Positions 1 to 5,834 of a stretch of 9,771 nucleotides of DNA are shown one piece after another. Position 1 is the stretch's first letter. Each line of letters starts with the position of its first letter. This DNA comes from Candidatus Krumholzibacteriia bacterium. GTDB lineage: Bacteria > Krumholzibacteriota > Krumholzibacteriia > LZORAL124-64-63. A program made the translations under genes and the position numbers. The notes under the pieces were generated by a model. That model made no database searches. It was not told where the DNA came from and saw only the letters and a list, made by a program, of their open reading frames with translations. The stretch is taken from assembly GCA_030643455.1 (NCBI GenBank), contig DAOWLV010000084.1, forward strand, positions 1 through 9,771. The letters run 5' to 3'.

Positions 1-312
1 GGGATCTTCTCCAACGACACGACCCAGGACCTGGCCCGGATCGGCCTGGCCCGGTTCGCCAATCAGGAGGGGCTGCACCGTGTGGCCAACAACACGTACA
101 GGATCAGCGGCAATTCCGGCCTGCCACTGGAGACCTTCGCGGGCGAGGGTAACGGAGTTTCAATCCTCTCTGGAGCACTGGAAAACAGCAATGTGGACCT
201 GGCCAAGGAGTTCACGGACCTGATCGTGGCCCAGCGCGCCTTTCAGGCCAACAGCCGGGTAATCACAACCGCTGACCAGGTGATGCAGGAACTAATCAAC
301 ATGGTGGGTTGA
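1..312 (+). CDS. flgE: Flagellar hook protein FlgE, C-terminal part (5' end outside window)
   Basis: The reading frame is open from base 1 to TGA at 310-312, giving the last 103 residues of a flagellar axial protein. The C-terminal block ENSNVDLAKEFTDLIVAQRA followed by FQANSRVITTADQVMQELIN (residues ~61-100) is the hallmark of the FlgE/FlgG/FlgF family: a coiled-coil-forming C-terminal segment (D0) that packs in the core of the hook and rod. The upstream part (NQEGLHRVANNTYRISGNSG) is the conserved D1 re-entry segment. I choose FlgE over FlgG because flbD-motA-motB follow, which is where flgE sits in operons of this order. FlgE is exported through the gate encoded downstream and polymerises into the hook. 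The 5' portion, usually 300 or more further residues, lies outside. An ATG at 82 is an internal methionine-free-frame artefact of a GTG valine codon, not a start. Confidence 0.93.
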   Translation, partial: GIFSNDTTQDLARIGLARFANQEGLHRVANNTYRISGNSGLPLETFAGEGNGVSILSGALENSNVDLAKEFTDLIVAQRAFQANSRVITTADQVMQELINMVG

Positions 313-320
313 ACCCACCA
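302..320 (+). repeat. Perfect inverted repeat across the flgE stop codon
   Basis: The sequence TGGTGGG (302-308), TTGAA (309-313), CCCACCA (314-320) forms a 7-bp GC-rich stem with a 5-nt loop that holds the flgE TGA stop (310-312). No T-run follows, so it does not look like an intrinsic terminator. A competing pairing exists between GAACC (311-315) and GGTTC (326-330), which would exclude the first stem. The repeat is plainly visible. A role in mRNA stability, 3'-end processing or reduced read-through from the highly expressed hook gene to flbD is inference. Confidence 0.5.
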
Positions 321-353
321 GGACTGGTTCACGGGCGCAAGGAGCTAAAGTTC

Positions 354-578
354 ATGATCAAAGTCACGAAACTAAATGGGAACGAACTGGTGGTGAACGC
401 GGATCTTATCGAGTTCATCGAAAGCACGCCCGACACCTTGATCAGCCTGACCACCGGTCGCAAGATCATGGTCCTGGAGGAGCTTGATGAAGTGATCCGC
501 CTGGCGGTGGGTTATCGGGCCAAGGCGAGGATCTACCCGGTGCCGACCGGAGGGACCGGATCGGTGTTCGAGGGATGA
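354..578 (+). CDS. flbD: FlbD/SwrD family small flagellar protein
   Basis: This 74-residue protein reads MIKVTKLNGNELVVNADLIE at its start, then ESTPDTLISLTTGRKIMVLE and a basic tail. This is the typical FlbD (SwrD) pattern: MI..T.LNG....N.D.IE..E..PDT.I.L..G.K..V.E...E. It is normally 65-80 residues. The start is ATG 354, preceded by AAGGAG at 339-344; an in-frame ATG at 309 overlaps the end of flgE, has no ribosome site and adds 15 unrelated residues. In Bacillus subtilis the homologue SwrD is reported to raise flagellar power, acting with the stator proteins, which fits its place directly before motA. It is unrelated to the sigma-54 activator also called FlbD in Caulobacter. The C-terminal ~12 residues (Gly/Thr/Pro-rich) look disordered. 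Confidence 0.88.
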   Translation: MIKVTKLNGNELVVNADLIEFIESTPDTLISLTTGRKIMVLEELDEVIRLAVGYRAKARIYPVPTGGTGSVFEG

Positions 579-633
579 CGGGTAATCCGGAATCCCTGGG
601 CGGCCTCTTGAGGAGCAACCTGGGAGACAGGCT

Positions 634-1416
634 GTGGACATAGCAACCATCATCGGCCTTGCCGCCGCCTTCGGACTGGTGGGGTGGTCCATCCAGGCCG
701 GCGGCAACCTGGCGGGGTTCATAAATCCGACCGCCGCCGCCATCGTCCTGGGCGGGACCTTCGGCTCGCTTCTGGTCCACTTCCCCATGTCACGTCTCAT
801 CGGGCTATTCGGCATCCTCAGGAAGACCCTGGTCTACGCCCAGCCCCAACCGGACGCCGTCATCGCCAAGATGGTCAAGTACGCGGAGCGTGCCCGCCGG
901 GAGGGAATGTTGGCCCTGGAGGACGACTCGGAAACCGAATCCGACGAGTTCCTCCGGAAAGGCCTGCGTCTGGCCGTCGACGGCACGGATCCCCAGTTGT
1001 TGGAAAAAATTCTGCAGACAGATGTCCACCAGATCGAGCTCCGTCATTTCGAAGGGGCTCGAATCCTGGCGGCCGGAGGCACCTTCGCCCCGGCCTTCGG
1101 CATGATCGGAACGCTCATCGGTCTGGTCACCATGTTGTCCACACTCTCGGATCCGTCCAAGATCGGCGCGGGCATGGCCACCGCCCTGGTCACCACCTTC
1201 TACGGGGCCGTGCTGGCCAACGCCCTGTTCCTGCCCCTGGCGGGCAAGCTGGAAACCCGTTCACGCGAGGAGATCCTGAACAAGGAAATGGTCATCGACG
1301 GCATCATGGCCATTCAGAGTGGGGATTCCCCGCGGATCGTCGAGGAAAAACTCAAGTCCTACCTTTCCCCGTCCCTCCGCCGTAAGGTCGAAAACGCCAA
1401 GGAGAAGGCCGCCTGA
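634..1416 (+). CDS. motA: Flagellar motor stator protein MotA (PomA-like)
   Basis: MotA is the five-fold inner-membrane subunit that surrounds two MotB chains and turns ion flow into torque on FliG. The 260-residue protein has four membrane segments (about 2-21, 33-51, 144-167, 180-200). A cytoplasmic loop between segments 2 and 3 contains YAERARREGMLALED (83-97), the conserved charged patch that contacts FliG. Segment 3 holds the proline-containing PAFGMIGTLIGLVTML (153-168) and segment 4 TTFYGAVLANALFLPLAGKL (187-206). Both are closer to Vibrio PomA than to Escherichia coli MotA, and the length fits PomA (about 250) better than E. coli MotA (295). The start is GTG 634 with GGGAG at 622-626. 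A good ATG alternative is not present. The gene is followed after one base by motB, so the two are probably translationally coupled. Confidence 0.95.
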   Translation: MDIATIIGLAAAFGLVGWSIQAGGNLAGFINPTAAAIVLGGTFGSLLVHFPMSRLIGLFGILRKTLVYAQPQPDAVIAKMVKYAERARREGMLALEDDSETESDEFLRKGLRLAVDGTDPQLLEKILQTDVHQIELRHFEGARILAAGGTFAPAFGMIGTLIGLVTMLSTLSDPSKIGAGMATALVTTFYGAVLANALFLPLAGKLETRSREEILNKEMVIDGIMAIQSGDSPRIVEEKLKSYLSPSLRRKVENAKEKAA

Positions 1417-1417
1417 C

Positions 1418-2203
1418 ATGAGCTCGTGGAAAAGGGACCTCATCATAAGGCGAAAGGTTGACGGGTGGGTCATGACCTACGCGGACATGATGAGCCTGCT
1501 GCTGACCTTTTTCATCCTGATCGTTTCATTTTCCTCGCTTCAGCAATCGAAATTCAAGCAAGCAGCGCAGTCACTGCAGGAGGCCTTTGGCATCCTTGAG
1601 TATCAGGATTCGATGATCGAATTCAGAAACCCGGTATATCCGGAATGGCAGGAAAATTCCACCGATTCCGATGTATTGTACGAAATGCAAGAGATTGAAC
1701 AGGTCATCCTGGAGAACGGACTCGACCAGGAAATCCAGGTCGAGTTCCAGGAAAAAGGGGTCCTGTTCCGGATCCAGGCGCCGTTCCTTTTCGGCTCGGG
1801 AATGGCCAGTCTCCGCGAAGAACCAAGGAAGATCCTGGATGAGCTTTCCATTCTGTTCCGGAAGTTTCCCTACCTGGTCCGTATCGAAGGTCATACCGAC
1901 AGCATGCCCATCAATTCGGTCCGTTACCCGTCCAACTGGGAGCTCTCGGCAGCCCGCGCGGTGACCGTGGCACGATATTTTCAAGGGTTGGGTTTGCCGC
2001 CAGAGAGGATCGCGGCCACCGGATACGGGGAATACCAACCCATCGCCGACAACGCCACCGTCCAGGGGCGGGATAAGAACCGACGGGTGGAGATATTCCT
2101 GGAATTGGACAAGAGGGATCTGCCACGGGCCAATGAGCTGCCCTTCGACGATTCACTCTTCGAGGGAGTGGGGTCCCGGGACTCCGGGCCGGCAAGCGGA
2201 TGA
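1418..2203 (+). CDS. motB: Flagellar motor stator protein MotB (PomB-like), OmpA domain
   Basis: MotB anchors the stator to peptidoglycan and carries the ion-binding aspartate. In this 261-residue protein a short basic N-terminus leads to one membrane segment, YADMMSLLLTFFILIVSFSS (21-40), with Asp23 as the ion-binding residue. An amphipathic plug-like helix follows (KFKQAAQSLQEAFGIL, 45-60). The OmpA/MotB peptidoglycan-binding domain has EGHTDSMPI (157-165), NWELSAARA (173-181) and GRDKNRRVEI (217-226). The membrane segment and the following KFKQ...AFG resemble Vibrio PomB. The start ATG 1418 comes one base after the motA TGA, with GAAGG/AAGGAG just upstream; a longer ORF from 1319 only reads through motA in another frame. 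The last 30 residues are acidic and probably disordered. The partner is MotA, just upstream. Confidence 0.95.
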   Translation: MSSWKRDLIIRRKVDGWVMTYADMMSLLLTFFILIVSFSSLQQSKFKQAAQSLQEAFGILEYQDSMIEFRNPVYPEWQENSTDSDVLYEMQEIEQVILENGLDQEIQVEFQEKGVLFRIQAPFLFGSGMASLREEPRKILDELSILFRKFPYLVRIEGHTDSMPINSVRYPSNWELSAARAVTVARYFQGLGLPPERIAATGYGEYQPIADNATVQGRDKNRRVEIFLELDKRDLPRANELPFDDSLFEGVGSRDSGPASG

Positions 2204-2230
2204 AAATGGGCCGGTGCGGTTGATAATCCA

Positions 2231-2266
2231 CCTGGCGCAGAACCTTTGAGCAGGTTGGCGACCAGG
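2231..2266 (+). promoter_or_regulatory. Imperfect hairpin in motB-fliL spacer
   Basis: A 36-nt RNA hairpin can form in the 83-nt spacer before fliL. CCTGG (2231-2235) pairs with CCAGG (2262-2266), CGC (2236-2238) with GCG (2258-2260), and AACCT (2241-2245) with AGGTT (2252-2256). There is one bulged A (2261), a small AG/G internal loop and a TTGAGC loop, giving 13 base pairs in all. No T-run follows, so it is not a standard intrinsic terminator. It lies about 20 nt ahead of the fliL start and leaves the Shine-Dalgarno region free. A role as an mRNA processing or stability element that sets stator versus switch-protein levels is inference. Confidence 0.45.
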
Positions 2267-2286
2267 ATCGAGAACGGAGAAGGAGC

Positions 2287-2814
2287 ATGAGCATGGTGGA
2301 CAGATCAAAACCGTCTCAGGGTGAATATGAGCAGGGAGCCAAAAAAGGCCCACTGGAGAACAAGGCGGTGCTTTTGGGCATCATCGTCATCGTGCAGGCA
2401 CTGGTAGCCATCGGCCTCACCCAGTATGTCCTGATTCCAAAGCTTACCGTCCAGCAGGCGACCACCGGAGGCGGGGGCATCTCTGAAATCACCGCGGAAG
2501 TGCCTCAGCGAGGGGTCATGGTGGGTCTTGATGACATCATCGTCACGCTGGCCGGGGATTCACGCAGGCCCCATTACCTCCGCATCAACATCAATCTCGA
2601 GGTCAAGGACAAGTACACCTCGGAAACCGTCAAGATGCGGCTTCCCCAGATGCGGGACGCGGTGATCATGACCCTTTCTGATAAATCGGTGGAGGATCTC
2701 AGTCGGCCCGGAGGGAAGATGAACCTGCGAGCGGAGATCTTCCGCCGGTTGGACGAAAGCATTCCCGGCGGGAAATTGATGAACGTCTATTTTTCGGACC
2801 TGGTCATCCAGTAA
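2287..2814 (+). CDS. fliL: Flagellar basal body-associated protein FliL
   Basis: FliL is a single-pass inner-membrane protein that sits around the stator units and supports motor output under load. The 175-residue product (length typical) has a hydrophilic N-terminus with several charges. One membrane segment follows, about residues 27-51 (AVLLGIIVIVQALVAIGLTQ then YVLIPKL). The periplasmic FliL domain has VGLDDIIVTLAGDSRRPHYL (~79-98), then INLEVKDKY, MRDAVIMTLSDKSVEDL and the C-terminal GGKLMNVYFSDLVIQ, which is the usual 'V..V.F..F.IQ' ending. Two ATGs are possible: 2287, with GGAG at 2276-2279, and 2293, with AAGGAG at 2280-2285 at seven bases. The second may be the true start, losing two residues. 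The gene lies between the stator and switch genes, 83 bases after motB. Confidence 0.93.
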   Translation: MSMVDRSKPSQGEYEQGAKKGPLENKAVLLGIIVIVQALVAIGLTQYVLIPKLTVQQATTGGGGISEITAEVPQRGVMVGLDDIIVTLAGDSRRPHYLRININLEVKDKYTSETVKMRLPQMRDAVIMTLSDKSVEDLSRPGGKMNLRAEIFRRLDESIPGGKLMNVYFSDLVIQ

Positions 2815-2832
2815 CCTGACAAAGGGGATACC

Positions 2833-3885
2833 GTGGCGCCAGTCGACCTTGAAAACACCACCAGCGACACCGACCAGGATCACGACCCGGATCTGGAAGC
2901 GGCCATCGTGGCGGCCGAAGATCTCACCGGCAGGGTTGACAGCGGCCTGGAAATCGATTTCGAGGATGTCCTCAATGCCACATCCGAGGATGAGGACCTG
3001 GGCGACGATCCTGTCAAATACGATTTTCACCGTCCCCATCACATTTCCCGTCCGTTCCAGGAGAACCTTCAGGCCGTGGCTGACTATTTCGCCAAGAACG
3101 GAACCATCGAATTCACCAGCCGGATGCGGATGGCGACGGACGTTGAATACCTGGGACTCCACCAGTGTACGTATGCCGAATTCGTGCGGGATCTTCCCCG
3201 TCCGACCTGTGCCGCCATGGTCGACCTGCCGCCCCTGAAAGGGCCCTCTCTGCTGCATCTGGACCTTGGTCTCTGTTTCGTGTTCATGAAAAAGCTGCTC
3301 GGTGGCGTGCCCGATCCGGAATTCACGACCCGTGATTTTACAGAGATCGAACGTGGCATCGCCACTAATCTGGTGGAGCGGTTCCTGCAGATGTTCAGGA
3401 AGGCCTTATCCAAGATCGTGCCCGTTGAGTCCAAGCTGTCCGGTCTGGAAAACAACCCCCATTACCTGAGTGGTATTTCCGAAGCTTCTTCGCTTTTGAT
3501 CCTGAAGTTCCGGATCAAGCTGGACACCGCAGAGGGTCCCTTCCAGGTGGCCATGCCATTGTCGGCTTTTGGACCTGTGCGCGAAATCTTTGATCCCAGT
3601 GACGCCAAGGAGTCCCGTAACTCCGAAGAGCTCAAGGGTGACAGGCGAAAGATCCTTGAAATGGTGCAGGGAAGTGGAAGTGATCTCATTGTCCAGTTGG
3701 GCCAAATCGAGACCAACCTCGAGAATATTCTCAATCTTTCCACAGGAGACGTGCTCGACCTGTCGCAGAAGGTTGAGGAACCCTTGAAGATACAGATCGC
3801 GGGCCAGGACGCCTGGCTTGGTGAAGCGGGCCGGGTCGGCAATCAGCGGGCCATCAAATTGATCCAGCAGTTGACCAAGGAGTGA
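2833..3885 (+). CDS. fliM: Flagellar motor switch protein FliM
   Basis: FliM forms the wall of the cytoplasmic C-ring, binding FliG above, FliN below and normally phospho-CheY through its N-terminus. The 350-residue protein has an acidic N-terminal region (1-60). The middle CheC-like domain starts at KYDFHRPHHISR (62-73) and includes TYAEFVRDLPRPT (113-125), LHLDLGLCFVFMKKLLGG (141-158), DFTEIERGIATNLVERF (168-184) and the C-terminal part of that domain. A SpoA/surface-presentation domain (~274-347) has LGQIETNLENILNLSTGDVL (289-308). The start is GTG 2833 with AAAGGGG at 2821-2827. Two oddities are seen. The usual LSQxEIDALL CheY-binding peptide is absent at the extreme N-terminus, with only a loose GLEIDFEDVLNA at 38-49. 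The conserved GGxG motif reads GGVP (157-160). Identity is still clear from the overall pattern and from fliN next door. Confidence 0.93.
   Translation: MAPVDLENTTSDTDQDHDPDLEAAIVAAEDLTGRVDSGLEIDFEDVLNATSEDEDLGDDPVKYDFHRPHHISRPFQENLQAVADYFAKNGTIEFTSRMRMATDVEYLGLHQCTYAEFVRDLPRPTCAAMVDLPPLKGPSLLHLDLGLCFVFMKKLLGGVPDPEFTTRDFTEIERGIATNLVERFLQMFRKALSKIVPVESKLSGLENNPHYLSGISEASSLLILKFRIKLDTAEGPFQVAMPLSAFGPVREIFDPSDAKESRNSEELKGDRRKILEMVQGSGSDLIVQLGQIETNLENILNLSTGDVLDLSQKVEEPLKIQIAGQDAWLGEAGRVGNQRAIKLIQQLTKE
3877..3882 (+). promoter_or_regulatory. Shine-Dalgarno deciding the fliN start
   Basis: AAGGAG overlaps the last codons and stop of fliM and lies eight bases before ATG 3891. It argues for 3891 rather than the in-frame GTG at 3882, which would overlap this site itself. 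Confidence 0.7.
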
Positions 3886-3890
3886 GCGGC

Positions 3891-4298
3891 ATGAACAGCG
3901 ATGAATTCTATCCGACCCCACAGGATCCCAGTGAGTTCGAGGTTTCGACCGCTGATGATTCGACATCCACGGGTACTGCTGTCCTCGAGGATGAATCGTC
4001 TTCCATCATTCAGGACCTCGAAACCGATGTCTCCGACACGACCAACCTCGACCTTCTCCTCGATGTAAATCTCCAGGTGACGGTGGAACTGGGCAGGGCG
4101 GGGTTGAAGTTCCGTGAAGTGCTCAATCTGGCTCCCAGTTCGGTGATCGAACTGGACAGGCAGACCAGTGAACCGGTGGACATCCTTGTCAATGGATCAC
4201 TGCTGGCAACGGGCGAAGTCGTGGTCGTTGACGACCACTTCGCGGTGCGAATCACCAAACTGTTGAACCGGGTCGAGAGGCTCAAGAAGGTCTTGTGA
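3891..4298 (+). CDS. fliN: Flagellar motor switch protein FliN
   Basis: FliN forms the base ring of the C-ring, binds FliM and docks the FliH-FliI export ATPase complex. The 135-residue product has a ~50-residue acidic Ser/Thr-rich leader of unknown function. A full SpoA-type FliN domain follows: LDLLLDVNLQVTVELGRAGL (53-72), FREVLNLAPSSVIELDR (74-90), EPVDILVNGSLLATGEVVVV (94-113), then DDHFAVRITKLLNRVERLKK (114-133). This is a short FliN, not the larger phosphatase-bearing FliY of many Firmicutes. The start is ATG 3891, five bases after the fliM stop; GTG 3882 would add three residues but lacks a usable ribosome site. The TGA stop (4296-4298) overlaps the fliO ATG by one base, which implies coupled translation. 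Confidence 0.95.
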   Translation: MNSDEFYPTPQDPSEFEVSTADDSTSTGTAVLEDESSSIIQDLETDVSDTTNLDLLLDVNLQVTVELGRAGLKFREVLNLAPSSVIELDRQTSEPVDILVNGSLLATGEVVVVDDHFAVRITKLLNRVERLKKVL

Positions 4299-4744
4299 TG
4301 ATCGCCACTACCACATTCCTGGGGGCGATTGGCAGCGGCGCATTCGTGGCCGACAGCGGGATTTCCTGGTGGCAGACCGTGGGTGGTCTGGTCGCTGTCT
4401 TCGGCCTGCTTTTGCTCAGCATGAAGCTGTTGGGCAAATGGAACCGGCGGTCCTCTGGATCCGACTCATCGCTTCTGACAGTCTGGCACCTGGGACCGAA
4501 GCGGGAAATCCAGGTTCTGCGACTCGGAGACCAGGTCCACTACATCTACCGTCATGACGGATCCATGGTGGTCCTGCAGACCGAACCGCTGGTGGAATTC
4601 GAAAGCAAACGCGCCGACCAGGGGTCCGCATCTTCCAGGGCCAACTGGAGAGAGTCCATGACCCGCTCCCTGCCTTTCTGGAATGGGCAGGATGAACCTT
4701 TCTTGAAGACCGATGATCCCCGAGTCGGCACAGCGTCAGGCTGA
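4298..4744 (+). CDS. fliO: Flagellar biosynthesis protein FliO (FliZ-type)
   Basis: FliO is a small membrane protein that helps assemble the FliP ring during building of the export gate. It is poorly conserved, so position weighs heavily in this call. The 148-residue protein has one membrane segment, WWQTVGGLVAVFGLLLLSMK (24-43), followed by LLGKWNRR. A cytoplasmic beta-rich FliO domain has LLTVWHLGPKREIQVLRLGD (59-78), where 'L.P...+.+..+...+' is the family pattern, then HYIYRHDGSMVVLQTEP (81-97). The C-terminal ~50 residues are polar and probably disordered. The start is ATG 4298 in a TGATG overlap with fliN, with GAAGG at 4286-4290; GTG 4295 is only three bases upstream and too close to that site. 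It is followed by the largest gap in the window. Confidence 0.85.
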   Translation: MIATTTFLGAIGSGAFVADSGISWWQTVGGLVAVFGLLLLSMKLLGKWNRRSSGSDSSLLTVWHLGPKREIQVLRLGDQVHYIYRHDGSMVVLQTEPLVEFESKRADQGSASSRANWRESMTRSLPFWNGQDEPFLKTDDPRVGTASG

Positions 4745-4978
4745 TCCGGACCTGGCCAGTTTCTGGCCGAATCCCTTTCAAAACAAAAATTCCATGTGCC
4801 GCATGCCGAACCGTCAGAGTGAAACACTCGCCGGGGGACTTTTTGTGCCCTGTAAATAAATAACTTACATGACAAGAAGTTGAACGTCCCGGTAATCGCT
4901 CGTGGCACGTCCATTGCCTTTCCTTTGGGAACCATCTTGCGCCGAAGTGGCGCCGTTGAACCCATCAGGAAGCCGGAC
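4745..4978 (+). other. 234-bp fliO-fliP intergenic region
   Basis: This is the only long non-coding stretch in an otherwise packed operon. It holds an AT-rich patch at about 4851-4870, a small inverted repeat GGCCA/TGGCC (4755-4759 and 4765-4769) with no T-run, and an imperfect hairpin GGGGAC-TTTTT-GTGCCC (4834-4850) with one mismatch. Toward the fliP side is a strong sigma-54-type promoter. A 21-codon ORF at 4794-4859 has no ribosome site and is not called. No convincing terminator for the upstream genes is visible, so read-through from fliO is likely possible. Confidence 0.6.
4903..4917 (+). promoter_or_regulatory. Sigma-54 (RpoN) -24/-12 promoter upstream of fliP
   Basis: TGGCAC (4903-4908), five bases, then TTGC (4914-4917) match the sigma-54 consensus TGGCAC-N5-TTGC exactly, including the near-invariant GG and GC dinucleotides and the G after TGGCAC. 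Transcription would be expected to start about 12 bases past the GC, near 4929, giving a leader of about 50 nt to the fliP ATG at 4979. The location, in the only large gap of the operon and in the coding direction, supports a real promoter over chance. Sigma-54 promoters need an AAA+ activator protein bound upstream; no activator gene lies in the window. The consensus is established knowledge, the function here is inferred. Confidence 0.75.
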
Positions 4979-5815
4979 ATGGTCTTTAAGTTCAAAAATA
5001 CCTTCATCGGGCATCATTCGGGAACCCTTGTTGTCCTGGTCTGTCTGTTTGTTCTGCTGGTGGGGGCGTTTCCGGTTCAAGGACAGGATGAGCCTGCCGT
5101 ACCGGGTCTCGCCGAGGCCACTGGAAGCGACATCGAACCGGTCGCACCGGTGATGACCCTGACACTGGAAGGGGTCCAGGGCCCCCAGTCCATGGATTCC
5201 GCCCTGAAGATCGTCCTGTTGATGACCGTTTTATCGTTGGCGCCTGCCATCCTCATTCTCATGACGAGTTTCACCCGCATCGTCATCGTTCTCGGTTTCC
5301 TGAGGCAGGCCATAGGCGCCAGCCAGGCGCCCAACAACCAGATCATCATCGGCCTGGCCCTGTTCCTGACCCTGGTGGTCATGTCCCCGGTTCTGCATCA
5401 GATGAACCAGGATGCAATCCAGCCCTTCATGAACGAAGAGATGAGCCAGGGGGAGGCCTTCGCCAAGGTCCAGGTTCCGTTGAAGACTTTCATGCTCAGC
5501 CAGGTACGGGAAAAGGACGTGGCTCTGTTCCTGGACCTGACCAGTTCCGAAGTTCCCGACACTCCGGAAGACCTGCCCATGCTGGTGGTCATCCCCAGTT
5601 TTGTCCTGAGTGAGTTGAAGACCGCGTTCCAGATGGGATTCGTGCTTTTCATCCCCTTCTTGATCATCGACATGGTGGTGGCGTCGGTCCTGATGTCCAT
5701 GGGCATGATGATGTTGCCGCCGGTGCTGATCAGTCTCCCTTTCAAGATCCTTCTCTTCGTGCTCGTCGACGGATGGTTCCTGGTGGTCAAGTCGTTGGTC
5801 CAGGCCTTCCAGTAA
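4979..5815 (+). CDS. fliP: Flagellar type III export gate protein FliP
   Basis: FliP is the main subunit of the FliP5-FliQ4-FliR1 export pore through which hook, rod and filament proteins leave the cell. The 278-residue protein starts with a cleavable signal peptide: basic MVFKFKN, hydrophobic GTLVVLVCLFVLLVGAF (15-31), and probable cleavage near VQG/Q (35). The FliP core then begins MDSALKIVLLMTVLSLAPAI (72-91). It contains the family signatures MTSFTRIVIVLGFLRQAIGA (95-114) with PNNQIIIGLALFLT (118-131), and later PSFVLSELKTAFQMGFVLFI (206-225), with IDMVVASVLMSMGMM and PFKILLFVLVDGW to the C-terminus. The start is ATG 4979 with AGGAAG at 4967-4972. An in-frame TTG at 4880 would add 33 residues before the signal peptide and lies upstream of the predicted transcription start, so it is rejected. 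FliQ follows 19 bases later. Confidence 0.97.
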   Translation: MVFKFKNTFIGHHSGTLVVLVCLFVLLVGAFPVQGQDEPAVPGLAEATGSDIEPVAPVMTLTLEGVQGPQSMDSALKIVLLMTVLSLAPAILILMTSFTRIVIVLGFLRQAIGASQAPNNQIIIGLALFLTLVVMSPVLHQMNQDAIQPFMNEEMSQGEAFAKVQVPLKTFMLSQVREKDVALFLDLTSSEVPDTPEDLPMLVVIPSFVLSELKTAFQMGFVLFIPFLIIDMVVASVLMSMGMMMLPPVLISLPFKILLFVLVDGWFLVVKSLVQAFQ

Positions 5816-5834
5816 GCCGGAAAGGAAACAAGTC

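Noticed and set aside
354..578. Reading FlbD as the Caulobacter sigma-54 activator that would serve the fliP promoter
   Set aside because: That regulator is an AAA+ protein of several hundred residues; this is a 74-residue protein of the SwrD type that only shares the name.
597..611. Sigma-54-like site upstream of motA
   Set aside because: TGGGCG-N5-TTGA lacks the required GC at -12.
1969..1983. TGGCAC inside motB
   Set aside because: The expected -12 element reads TTTC without GC, and it lies within a coding region far from the next start.
4779..4805. Possible sigma-28 promoter (CAAA-N15-GCCGCATG)
   Set aside because: Spacing and GCCG fit, but the second half of the -10 element does not match GCCGATAA, and the -35 has only three of four bases. 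Worth only a matrix scan.
4834..4850. Possible terminator hairpin after fliO
   Set aside because: The stem has a mismatch, the T-run is in the loop instead of after the stem, and an AT-rich but not T-rich sequence follows.
4794..4859. 21-codon ORF in the fliO-fliP gap
   Set aside because: No Shine-Dalgarno upstream and no recognisable sequence; such short ORFs are expected by chance.
4880..4978. N-terminal extension of FliP from TTG 4880
   Set aside because: It would put 33 residues ahead of a clear signal peptide, spans the sigma-54 promoter, and ATG 4979 has a good ribosome site.
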